Source of the DNA: Opitutus sp.
GTDB taxonomy: Bacteria; Verrucomicrobiota; Verrucomicrobiia; Opitutales; Opitutaceae
NCBI GenBank assembly: GCA_025361365.1
Contig: JANYAM010000243.1
Span: 1-55,898 of the forward strand
DNA length: 55,898 bases
Reading direction: 5' to 3'
Position numbers and translations under genes: made by a program. The notes under the pieces were generated by a model. That model was not told where the DNA came from. It made no database searches and saw nothing but the letters and a program-made list of their open reading frames with translations. How positions within the stretch are numbered: the stretch's first letter is position 1; the number at the start of each line of letters is the position of its first letter. Positions 45,231-53,137 of the stretch are shown piece by piece.

Positions 45231-46922
45231 TCACTTCGGCAGCAGCACGCGCGCCCGGGCCACCGCCGCCGCCAAGTCGGGGGCGATATTTTCCCGGCCC
45301 AGCACGTCAAAGAAGCCGGCCTTCTCCATCATGAAATAGGGCTGGGTGTGCGGGCCGCTCAGGATGAGGTGCTTGCCGTGACGGTGCAGCTTCTCGTGCA
45401 GATTTTCCACGCGGTTGAGCGCGGTGGCATCCATGGCGGTCACGGCCGCCAGATGGAGGATCACCACGTCGGTCTCGCCGCCGGAACGGCGGATGATGCT
45501 CTCGAGTTTCTCCGCCGAGCCGAACAGCAGCGCGCCGAATACGCGGTAGATCATCACGCGGGGCGGGACGTCCGCCACCTGCTCGTGCCCTTGCGCGCCC
45601 AGCGCCGCCTCCTCGCCGGTCATGGCGTGGATCCTGGTCGTGTCCGTCACCCGCTTGATGAAGGAGAAAGCCGCCAGCACCATGCCGACCTCGACCGCGA
45701 CCGTCAGGTCGAACACCACCGTCAGGCCGAAGGTGGTCAGGAATACCGCGGCGTCGCCCCGGGGTTTCCGGTGCAGCAGGGTGAACTCCTCCCACTCGCC
45801 CATGCGGACGGCCACGACCGCCAGCACGGCCGCGAGCGAGGCCAGCGGCACGTCGTTGAAGAGCGGCGCGGCCACCAGCAGTACCCCGAGCAGGACGACG
45901 GCATGGATCATCCCGGCCACCGGCGTGAGGGCGCCGCTGCGGATGTTCGTCGCCGTGCGCGCGAGGACCCCCGTCGCCGGCAGGCCGCCGAAGAGCGGCG
46001 CCACGAAATTCGCTGCGCCCTGCGCCATGAGCTCCTGGTTGGAATCATGCCGGCCGTCGATCAGGCCGTCCGCCACCACCGCCGACAGGAGGGATTCGAT
46101 GGCCCCGAGCAAGGCGATGGTGAACGCGGGCCGGACCAGCGCGCCCAGGTGTGCCGGGTTAAGACCGGGCAAATGAAACGCCGGGAGGCCCGACGGAATG
46201 CCGCCGAACTTGCTGCCGATGGTGTCGGTGGCCCAGCCGAACCGGTGGAAGAGCGGCACGAGGAGCAGGCCCGCCGCCACCGCGACGATCGAGCCGGGCA
46301 CCCGGTTCCATTTGCCAGGCCAGAACAAAATGAGGACCAGCGACACGAGCGTCAGCCCCACCGTTGGCCAGGAGATGGTCGGCAGCGCCGCCGCCAAGGC
46401 CCCGAGCTTGGGCAGGAACTCCGCCGGCTCCGCCGCCAGCCGCAAGCCGAGCATCGCGCGGATCTGCGTGCAGAAGATCGTGACCGCGATGCCGCAGGTG
46501 AAACCGACCGTGACGGGATGGGGCACGAACTTGATGAGGCTCCCCAGCTTCAGCGCCCCCATCGCCATCAGAATCACCCCGGCCATCATCGTGCAGAGCA
46601 GCACATCCGCCAGGCCGTATTGCGCCACCATCAGGGCGATCAGCCCGACAAACGCCCCGGCGGGCCCGCCGATCTGCACCGACGATCCACCCAGGGCGGA
46701 AATGAGAAACCCACCGATGATGCCCGTGTAGAGGCCCGCCGCGGGGGTCGCCCCCGAGGCAATGCCAAGTCCGATGCACAGCGACAGCGCCACCACGCCC
46801 ACCGTGAGGCCCGCACCGAGGTCGGCGAAAAATTTGGCCCGCGTGTAGCCGCGCAGCGCGTCCACCAGTTTCGGTCGGAAGTAGAACTTCCTCCCGGCCC
46901 ACGGTGGCTTCGTCTCGATCAT
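45231..46922 (-). CDS. SulP-family anion transporter with STAS domain
   Basis: A 563-aa SLC26/SulP transporter. About twelve hydrophobic segments run from residue 25 to 410, starting DLGAGLTVGVVALSLCIGLG, with the SulP-type GIIGGFLISALGGSSVQIGGPAGAF. A cytoplasmic STAS domain follows (about 450-560), with LAAVTAMDATALNRVENLHE. Bacterial members carry sulfate, bicarbonate or dicarboxylates; the sequence does not decide which. ATG 46922 gives the usual N-terminus. It is followed by the cNMP-binding membrane protein on the same strand, 64 nt downstream. Confidence 0.9.
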   Translation of the reverse strand: MIETKPPWAGRKFYFRPKLVDALRGYTRAKFFADLGAGLTVGVVALSLCIGLGIASGATPAAGLYTGIIGGFLISALGGSSVQIGGPAGAFVGLIALMVAQYGLADVLLCTMMAGVILMAMGALKLGSLIKFVPHPVTVGFTCGIAVTIFCTQIRAMLGLRLAAEPAEFLPKLGALAAALPTISWPTVGLTLVSLVLILFWPGKWNRVPGSIVAVAAGLLLVPLFHRFGWATDTIGSKFGGIPSGLPAFHLPGLNPAHLGALVRPAFTIALLGAIESLLSAVVADGLIDGRHDSNQELMAQGAANFVAPLFGGLPATGVLARTATNIRSGALTPVAGMIHAVVLLGVLLVAAPLFNDVPLASLAAVLAVVAVRMGEWEEFTLLHRKPRGDAAVFLTTFGLTVVFDLTVAVEVGMVLAAFSFIKRVTDTTRIHAMTGEEAALGAQGHEQVADVPPRVMIYRVFGALLFGSAEKLESIIRRSGGETDVVILHLAAVTAMDATALNRVENLHEKLHRHGKHLILSGPHTQPYFMMEKAGFFDVLGRENIAPDLAAAVARARVLLPK

Positions 46923-46978
46923 GGCACCGCAACCTAATGGGGAATTCCCCGCAAGGCAACGAACGCTTCGCTGAATCT

Positions 46979-47056
46979 TGGAGGCGGGGTGCCCCCACCC
47001 CGCGGGCTTTAGCCTTCGCCGGTCATGCCGAGCGGGGTGAGGGCACCCCGCCTCCA
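46979..47056. repeat. TGGAGGCGGGGTGCCCCCAC palindromic repeat
   Basis: The left end TGGAGGCGGGGTGCCC is mirrored by GGGCACCCCGCCTCCA. It lies between ruvC and the SulP gene, ending 3 nt from the ruvC stop. This is the only copy seen in the window. Confidence 0.85.
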
Positions 47057-47059
47057 GCA

Positions 47060-47641
47060 TTACTGTTCCCGCCAGGTGAAGGCGTGGCACAGCGCCACGC
47101 CGGCCGCGTCGGCCTCGTCGAAGGCCAGGGCCCGGCCGTGGCCGAGCAGTGCCATGACGGTGCGCGCCATCTGGTCCTTGCTGGCCCGTCCCTGCCCCAC
47201 CACCGCCTGCTTCACGCGCAGCGGCGCGTATTCGAAGATCTCCTTCTGCTTAAGGGCCGCTGCCGCAATGGCGGCCCCGCGCGCGGCGCCGAGGATCTGC
47301 GCCGTCTGGAAATTCTGCACGTAGATCGTTTGCTCCATGGCCACGTGCCGCGGGTCGAAGTCCGCCACGAACACCGCCACCGCCCGGTGGATCTCACCGA
47401 GGCAGACCGCCATTGAGGCGCGCGGCGCAACCTTGACCGTCAGGCAGCGCAACAACACCGGGGTCCGGCCCGGCGCGAACTCGATGAGCGCCAGGCCCGT
47501 GCCGCGCAGGCTCGGGTCGACGCCGAGCACCCGGCCGGTGAACGGCGGTCGCGTCAGCGTCGGGGCGTCCGGCCAGGACTTGGCCGCGAGTTTGCCCTCA
47601 AGCTTCGCCTTCCACATCTGCCTGACGGAGGTTCGCGCCAT
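47060..47641 (-). CDS. ruvC: Holliday junction resolvase RuvC
   Basis: A 193-aa RNase H-fold nuclease that cuts Holliday junctions together with RuvAB. Catalytic residues are visible in VLGVDPSLRGTGLA (first Asp), HVAMEQTIYVQN (Glu) and FDEADAAGVALCHA (last two Asp). VKQAVVGQGRASKDQM matches the DNA-contact stretch. There is a 30-residue N-terminal extension relative to E. coli RuvC. ruvA and ruvB are not in the window. It is divergent from the TPR gene at 47754. Confidence 0.93.
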   Translation of the reverse strand: MARTSVRQMWKAKLEGKLAAKSWPDAPTLTRPPFTGRVLGVDPSLRGTGLALIEFAPGRTPVLLRCLTVKVAPRASMAVCLGEIHRAVAVFVADFDPRHVAMEQTIYVQNFQTAQILGAARGAAIAAAALKQKEIFEYAPLRVKQAVVGQGRASKDQMARTVMALLGHGRALAFDEADAAGVALCHAFTWREQ

Positions 47642-47753
47642 AAGATATTCCCGGGATACACGGAACGCCGCGAAAGAAGAAGCGGAATGTTTCGCCGGAC
47701 CGAGCTTCCGGCTTGTTACCCCGCGGTCCTCTGGCCCACACTGCGGCCGCCAT

Positions 47754-49553
47754 ATGGAACCGATCCGCCGCGCCCCGAGCACCCAGCGAACCACCGCTCC
47801 CTTTGCCCGCCGCCCCCGATCGGGCGGACTCCTGAACGTCCGCGATTGGTGGTGGTGGCTGCTCGACCTGTTCGAATCGAGCCGGCCCGCGCGGATCGCG
47901 CTGTATCTCGCCGCGACCACGATCGTGGCGGGCGGCGCCTTGTGGTTCTGGGCCTATCCCGCCTGGAACAAGCACAATGCCGTCAAGATCGCCCGGAAAT
48001 GGCTGGCCGCCGGCCAGGTGCGCTATGCCGCCGAGGCCGCGCAACAGGCGGCGGAACTTGATCCGGAAAATCCCGAGCCGTGGCGGATCGCCGCCGAACT
48101 CGCGCGACTGGGCGGACAGTATGACCAGGCGCTGGGCTATTCCCGGCACGCCGCGCAACTCGCGCCGGCCGATGCCGCGGTCGTCATCGGCTGGGCCGCC
48201 GACGCCGTGCGCGCCAACCAGCCTGCCGAGGCGGACCGCGCGCTCGACCAGCTGCCGATCGAGGTGCAGGCCGGCTCCGCCGATGTCCAGCGGCTGCGCG
48301 GCGAACTCGCCCGCCGCGCCGTGCGGCTCACCTCCGCTCAAGGCTATTTCGAGGCCGCACTCCGGCTCGAGGGACCGCTCGCCGTCAACGAGGTGCCGCT
48401 GGGCCTCGTCCTGCTCAATTCACGCGATCCGGCCCTCCGACAACGCGGCCTCGCCCTGCTGGGCAAGTGGACCGGCGACCGCGACTGGGGCACAAGCGCC
48501 CTGCGCACCCTGCTCAATGATGCACTCAACCGGGGTGACCGGCCGGGCATGCGCCAGTGGGCCGAAGGCCTGCTCGCCCACCCCCGGCACAACCGGGATG
48601 ACATGCGCCTCGGCCTGCAGGGACTCTCGCTGTCCGACGAAGTCCGTTTTACCGCGGTGCTCGCCGGCTTGGAAAAGGATCACGCGGTCAGCCCGACCGC
48701 CGCCACCGAGCTGCTCAGCTGGCTGAACCAGATCGGCCGCAGTGCCGAGGCCGTGCGCTGGATGCAGACCCTGCCCGCGGAGGCGATGCACCGCCCGCCC
48801 CTCGCCGTCGCCGCAGCGGAAGCCCTCCGTCTCACCGGCGACTGGCCGGCCCTGCGGGATTGGACCGCGTCGGGCAACTGGGGTCCCGAGGCGGAATTTC
48901 TCCGCTGGGCCTACGGCCTGCAGGCGGCCCGCATGCTCGCCGAGGAAGTCCCCGCCGACGACCTGGAGCGCACGCTCTACAGCCATGCCCAGCTGAACAG
49001 CGTGCATGGCCTCTTTGCCGCTTCCAGCCTCTACAGCTGGGGCCGCACCCGCGAGGCTGAGGCCCTGTGGTGGCGCGTAGCCGAGCAGGAAAGCCGCCTG
49101 GCCATCGAGGCGCTCGGTTCCCTGGCCCGGCATTATCAGGGGCAGCGCGACGCCGAAGGCCTTTACCGGGCCTTCCGCCGGCTGAACCTGCTGCAACCGC
49201 AGGACCCGGACATTGGGAATAATTTCGCCTTCTACGCCGCGCTGACCGGTCGCGACCAACGCCAGGCCGAGCGCATCGCCCGGGCCAATCTGGCGGCCGC
49301 GCCGCGAAACGCAATCTACCTCGCCACCTGCGCCTTTACGCTCATCCAGCAAAGCCGGACCGAGGAGGCGCTGGGCCTGCTCGCTCCGCGCAGCAAGGAG
49401 GCCCGGCAATCGCCGGCCCTGGCCTTTGCCTACGGACTCGCCCTCGCCGGGAGCGGACGGAAAGCCGAGGCGCGGCCGCTGCTGACTGGACTGCCGCCGG
49501 AAACGCTGACGCTCGCCGAGGTCGCGCTGATCAAGGCCGCGCTGGGGAATTAG
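47754..49553 (+). CDS. Membrane-anchored TPR protein of unknown function
   Basis: A 599-aa protein with one N-terminal membrane helix (about residues 43-65, IALYLAATTIVAGGALWFW) after a basic cytoplasmic stretch. The rest is a chain of alpha-helical TPR-like repeats, for example KIARKWLAAGQVRYAAEAAQQAAELDPENP near the start and NNFAFYAALTGRDQRQAERIARANLAAAPRN near the end. It probably faces the periplasm as a scaffold. ATG 47754 is the first start compatible with the basic N-terminus. Partners unknown. Confidence 0.82.
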   Translation: MEPIRRAPSTQRTTAPFARRPRSGGLLNVRDWWWWLLDLFESSRPARIALYLAATTIVAGGALWFWAYPAWNKHNAVKIARKWLAAGQVRYAAEAAQQAAELDPENPEPWRIAAELARLGGQYDQALGYSRHAAQLAPADAAVVIGWAADAVRANQPAEADRALDQLPIEVQAGSADVQRLRGELARRAVRLTSAQGYFEAALRLEGPLAVNEVPLGLVLLNSRDPALRQRGLALLGKWTGDRDWGTSALRTLLNDALNRGDRPGMRQWAEGLLAHPRHNRDDMRLGLQGLSLSDEVRFTAVLAGLEKDHAVSPTAATELLSWLNQIGRSAEAVRWMQTLPAEAMHRPPLAVAAAEALRLTGDWPALRDWTASGNWGPEAEFLRWAYGLQAARMLAEEVPADDLERTLYSHAQLNSVHGLFAASSLYSWGRTREAEALWWRVAEQESRLAIEALGSLARHYQGQRDAEGLYRAFRRLNLLQPQDPDIGNNFAFYAALTGRDQRQAERIARANLAAAPRNAIYLATCAFTLIQQSRTEEALGLLAPRSKEARQSPALAFAYGLALAGSGRKAEARPLLTGLPPETLTLAEVALIKAALGN

Positions 49554-49574
49554 GCTCGGCTCTGATTTCCGAAA

Positions 49575-49636
49575 TGTAGGTCGGGCTTTAGGCCCGACAT
49601 GTGGCTTCCGATGTCGGACCTAAAGCCCGACCTACA
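49575..49636. repeat. TGTAGGTCGGGCTTTAGG palindromic repeat
   Basis: A near-perfect palindrome: TGTAGGTCGGGCTTTAGGCC at the left and GGACCTAAAGCCCGACCTAC at the right, around an ATGTGGC-like centre. It lies between two convergent genes and can form a strong hairpin on either strand. Confidence 0.9.
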
Positions 49637-49677
49637 ATACGGTATACGAAGGGACCACCACTCCTGGCGGCGGCCCA

Positions 49678-50565
49678 TTAAACTGCCGGCACCGGCAGGG
49701 ACGAACGGCGCCGCAAACGGCGCCAGCCAAACAGGCCCAAGGCGCCGACCAAGGGCAGGATCGTCCCCACTTCCGGCACCACCTTGCCGTCGATTGTCAT
49801 GGCCCCGGCGAGTTGATACACCAGCAGGCCGCTCGGGTTGAGCGCCGAGGAACCGTTGCTACCGGTCTGGCTGTTGGTGTTGGCGACGACGATATAGAGG
49901 TAGTTCGTGCCAACGACGAAGTCGGCATTTTTGCCCGCGCCGGTGTTCGCCAAGGTAAGCGAACTGGTGTTGTTCCAGGCGGAGGTGGCGCTGCCCGAGA
50001 CCGCCGTGCCGCCGGCGCTGATCGTGCCGGCATTGTTGACGGTCGGGGCCGCGGCGGGATTCACGTAGACGGAGTATTGGTCGTCGGCCGCGATGGTCAG
50101 CGCGATGGACACGTTGTTGGTCACGGTGCCGCTGCCGGTGCCGCCGACCCAGAAGGACAGCCGGTAGACAAAGTAAGCGCTGTTGGCGCCGCTCGTGCCG
50201 TTGCCGGGCAGGTAGTCGCCGCCCGCATTGGTGCTGCCGCCGGTGCCCGCCGTGCTCGCGCCCGGCGCGGTGACCCAACGGTAGCTCGAGCTGTTCTGCA
50301 CCCAGGCGCTGTCAATGTAGCTGCTGCTGACCACATAGGAAGCACCGGTGTAGGCGCTCGAGGTGGAACCCGAACCGTTCACCCGGGCGTAGGAAACATC
50401 CCAATGCGAATCCGTGGTGCCGTTGGCCAGGGCGTTGCCGCTGTTGTCCACACCCGTGTAGAAAAGTCCCAAAATGCTGGACGCCGTGCCGCCAAATGCA
50501 GCGGAGCTCACGCACAGGCCAGCTGCGGCGAGGAGCAAAATCCGAAATGAGGCACGGCCGATCAT
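49678..50565 (-). CDS. PEP-CTERM-like exported surface protein
   Basis: A 295-aa secreted protein. The signal peptide is MIGRASFRILLLAAAGLCVSSAAFG. The mature part is rich in Ser, Thr, Gly and Asn, low in charge, with WVTAPGASTAGTGGSTNAGG. Near the C-terminus VPEVGTILPLVGALGLFGWR is a sorting-type signal (VPExGT motif, membrane helix, then basic RRLRRRS) of the exosortase class, followed by an unusual SLPVPAV tail. It is probably anchored at or released from the outer surface. Adhesion or matrix roles are guesses. No exosortase gene is in the window. Confidence 0.83.
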   Translation of the reverse strand: MIGRASFRILLLAAAGLCVSSAAFGGTASSILGLFYTGVDNSGNALANGTTDSHWDVSYARVNGSGSTSSAYTGASYVVSSSYIDSAWVQNSSSYRWVTAPGASTAGTGGSTNAGGDYLPGNGTSGANSAYFVYRLSFWVGGTGSGTVTNNVSIALTIAADDQYSVYVNPAAAPTVNNAGTISAGGTAVSGSATSAWNNTSSLTLANTGAGKNADFVVGTNYLYIVVANTNSQTGSNGSSALNPSGLLVYQLAGAMTIDGKVVPEVGTILPLVGALGLFGWRRLRRRSSLPVPAV

Positions 50566-50593
50566 GACTTTGTTATAGGGTATATTACCCAAT
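50566..50593 (-). promoter_or_regulatory. Possible sigma-70-type promoter of the PEP-CTERM gene
   Basis: On the minus strand TTGATG and TATAAC are separated by 16 nt. The -10 box ends 6 nt before the ATG, so transcription from it would give a leaderless or nearly leaderless mRNA. The surrounding 95 nt are much more AT-rich than the window average. Confidence 0.35.
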
Positions 50594-50660
50594 CATCAAT
50601 AGGTATATTGCGCTTTCGTATATCAATCTTATCACGTGCTATTTATGCCTATCTTTCTGC

Positions 50661-51407
50661 TCAAAACAACAATAATTTGAGCACAGCCAGAGCGGTAAGG
50701 ACTAAGGCCGCGCTCTCGAAGGCCTTTTGATTTATCCGGGGCAGGATGCCTCGCCCGACCAGTGCTCCCGCGATCACGGCCGGTGCCAGCCAGAGGTTCA
50801 GCAGCAGGGTCTCGCGGTTGATCATGCCGAGCTGGACCATGAACGGCACCTTGAACCAGTTGATCAGCATGAAAAACACCGCGCCGGTGCCGAGGAACTC
50901 CAGCTTCGGCAGCCGCATCGACAGCAGGTAGAGCGACATCACCGGACCGGCCGCATTGGCCACCTGCGTGGCGAACCCGGCCAGCAAACCTGTCAGCGTC
51001 GAAAACCATCGCGGCGCATGGCCGACCGCCTCTGCCTCCGCGCCAGCGCGCGCCTTTCGCCAGAGATGCACCGCCAGCATGATCAGCATGATGAGACCAA
51101 CGAGCCGCGCGGTCCCCCGGTCATCGAGGCTCCGCAGCACAAACCAGCCCAGCACGACGCCGGCCACGGTGGCGGGCAGCAGCCGCCAGAGATGTCCCCA
51201 CTGCGCGTGACGCCGGTAAAGCGCGACCGCGAACAGATCGCCGAGGACGAGCATCGGCAACACCACGCCCGTCGCCTGGCGCACGGGCAGGACGTTGACG
51301 AAGATGCCGACGAACAGGATGCCCATGCCCGGGATGCCGGTCTTGGAAAAGCCCGCGAGCAGCGCGCCCAGGACCATCAACGCCCACTGCCACGGCTCGA
51401 ACGTCAT
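50661..51407 (-). CDS. TauE/SafE-family membrane transporter (sulfite exporter-like)
   Basis: A 248-aa membrane protein with about eight hydrophobic segments. The two family repeats are visible: GALLAGFSKTGIPGMGILFV near the start and TGLLAGFATQVANAAGPVMSLYLL in the middle. Such proteins move sulfite, sulfoacetate or other anions; the substrate is not readable. ATG 51407 overlaps the recF TGA by 4 nt, so it is translated from the recF transcript. The link with recF is probably positional only. Confidence 0.88.
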   Translation of the reverse strand: MTFEPWQWALMVLGALLAGFSKTGIPGMGILFVGIFVNVLPVRQATGVVLPMLVLGDLFAVALYRRHAQWGHLWRLLPATVAGVVLGWFVLRSLDDRGTARLVGLIMLIMLAVHLWRKARAGAEAEAVGHAPRWFSTLTGLLAGFATQVANAAGPVMSLYLLSMRLPKLEFLGTGAVFFMLINWFKVPFMVQLGMINRETLLLNLWLAPAVIAGALVGRGILPRINQKAFESAALVLTALAVLKLLLF

Positions 51408-52510
51408 GATGCCATGCTCCCATTGATCACTTGCAGAACCTGCCAGTCCCCGTCGCTCGCCGGCCGGCTCGTGCCGGTTGCGATCACCTGCGGCTCGCCC
51501 TCGAGCGAAGCCCAGAATTTCTCGCGCCGCCCCGGATCGAGTTCGCCGAGCACATCGTCGCACAGCAGCACCGGCGTGACGCCGCCCTTGGCCCGGAAAT
51601 ACGACGCCTGCGCCAGCCGCAGCGCGATGACGAGGCAGCGTTGCTGGCCCTCCGACGCAAACTGTTTGGCCGGCCGGCCGTTGAGCACCAGTTCCAGATC
51701 GTCGCGATGCGGACCGCGCTCGGTGGATTTCACCAGCGTGTCGCGCGGCCGGCATTGCACGAGCAGCGCTGCGAATTCCACCGTGGAGGCTACCACCGAA
51801 TCCGGCGCGTAGACCAGCCCGGCCTGCTCGCCCTCCGGCACGAGCCGCGCGTGGGCCGCGCGGAAAAATTCCCCAAGCTCGACGACGCCGGCGGTGCGCT
51901 TGGCGACGAGTGTCACGGCATGCGCGGCCAGTTCGTGCTCGAAGGCCTCCAGCGCCCCGGCATCGCGCCCGCCCTGCTTGAGCAGCATGTTCCGCTCGGC
52001 CACGGCGCGGGTGTAGCGTTGCAAGGCCGCGAGGTAGGACGCGTCCATCGCGGCGAGGGTAAGGTCGAGCCAGCGACGGCGCAGCGACGGCGACCCGCGC
52101 AGGAACTGGTTGTCCTGCGACGAAAACACCACGGTCGGAAACTTCCCGATGAAGTCCGCCAGTCGCGTGACCTTGCCGTGCTCCCACTCCACCACCCGGT
52201 CCTGCGGGGTCAGCGTGATCGTGAGCCGGCTTTCGCCGAAGGTCTCGTGCTCGACCGTGAAAGCCAGGCCGGCCTGCGGCTGGCCGAGCCCCAGGAGTGC
52301 GCGCGACTCCGCCCCGCGGAACGAGCGCAGCGCCATCACGTAGCCCAGCGCCTCGAGGAAATTCGTCTTACCCTGCGCATTGGCCCCACAGAGGAACGTG
52401 CGCCGCCCCGCCAGCGTCACGTCAACGAGCGGCAAGTTGCGGAAACCCTGGAGAGTGACTTTGGCGAAGCGCACCCCGCCAGTCAGCCGGACCGCCGGGC
52501 GCCTGTCCAT
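51404..52510 (-). CDS. recF: DNA replication and repair protein RecF
   Basis: A 368-aa ABC-type ATPase that, with RecO and RecR, loads RecA at gaps. Walker A is FLCGANAQGKTNFLEAL; the family segment FSSQDNQFLRGSPSLRRRWLD follows; near the C-terminus are FASEGQQRCLVIALRLAQ (signature) and PVLLCDDVLGELDPGRR (Walker B). The normal dnaA-dnaN-recF order is not present, so recF is relocated here, as in many non-proteobacterial genomes. The ATG 52510 is divergent from the ppi gene by 45 nt. Confidence 0.94.
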   Translation of the reverse strand: MDRRPAVRLTGGVRFAKVTLQGFRNLPLVDVTLAGRRTFLCGANAQGKTNFLEALGYVMALRSFRGAESRALLGLGQPQAGLAFTVEHETFGESRLTITLTPQDRVVEWEHGKVTRLADFIGKFPTVVFSSQDNQFLRGSPSLRRRWLDLTLAAMDASYLAALQRYTRAVAERNMLLKQGGRDAGALEAFEHELAAHAVTLVAKRTAGVVELGEFFRAAHARLVPEGEQAGLVYAPDSVVASTVEFAALLVQCRPRDTLVKSTERGPHRDDLELVLNGRPAKQFASEGQQRCLVIALRLAQASYFRAKGGVTPVLLCDDVLGELDPGRREKFWASLEGEPQVIATGTSRPASDGDWQVLQVINGSMAS

Positions 52511-52555
52511 TTGGTTCTTGCGGAATGCCCGCCGCGAATGCTTGTGTGAGCCTTT

Positions 52556-53077
52556 ATGAGCAATGCCTCCACCCATGAAGTCGCCGTGCTGAAGACCAGC
52601 TATGGCGAGATTACCATCGCCTTCTGGCCCGACGTGGCCCCGAAGACCGTCGAGAATTTCAAGAAGCTCGCCCGCGAGGGCTTCTATGACGGCACGGCCT
52701 TCCACCGCATCATCAAGGGCTTCATGGTCCAGGGCGGCTGCCCCAACACCAAGGAAGGCGAGAGCGGCATGCCCGGCACCGGCGGCCCCGGCTACAAGCT
52801 CAAGGCCGAGTTCAACGCCAAGTCCCACGTCCGCGGCGTCATCTCGATGGCCCGCTCGGCGCACCCCGACTCCGCCGGCTCGCAGTTCTTCCTCTGCCAT
52901 GGCGACGCCAAGTTCCTCGACCGCCAATACACCGCGTTCGGTGAGGTCATCAAGGGCGACGAGGTGCTGGAGCAGCTCGCCAACGTCCCGACCAAGTCGG
53001 GCGGCGGCGGCGAGAAGAGCACGCCTATCGAGCGCGTCACGCTCGAGAAGGTGCGCATCGTGGTGCCGACGGCCTGA
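52556..53077 (+). CDS. Cyclophilin-type peptidyl-prolyl isomerase
   Basis: A 173-aa cytoplasmic cyclophilin that speeds cis-trans isomerisation of prolyl bonds. Family motifs are TVENFKKLAREGFYDGTAFHRIIKGFMVQGGCP (with the catalytic Arg in FHRII), VISMARSAHPDSAGSQFFLC and FGEVIKGDEVLEQL. No signal peptide is present, so it resembles PpiB of E. coli. The gene has its own terminator at 53097. Confidence 0.93.
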   Translation: MSNASTHEVAVLKTSYGEITIAFWPDVAPKTVENFKKLAREGFYDGTAFHRIIKGFMVQGGCPNTKEGESGMPGTGGPGYKLKAEFNAKSHVRGVISMARSAHPDSAGSQFFLCHGDAKFLDRQYTAFGEVIKGDEVLEQLANVPTKSGGGGEKSTPIERVTLEKVRIVVPTA

Positions 53078-53096
53078 GACCTCCCCTCCCTCTTTC

Positions 53097-53124
53097 AGCC
53101 CGCGCTTCCCGTGCGGGCTTTTTT
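53097..53124 (+). terminator. Rho-independent terminator of the cyclophilin gene
   Basis: AGCCCGCGC-TTCCC-GTGCGGGCT forms a 9-bp stem with one G-T pair and is followed by TTTTT. It starts 19 nt after the stop. Confidence 0.88.
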
Positions 53125-53137
53125 GTGTCCCGCGAGC

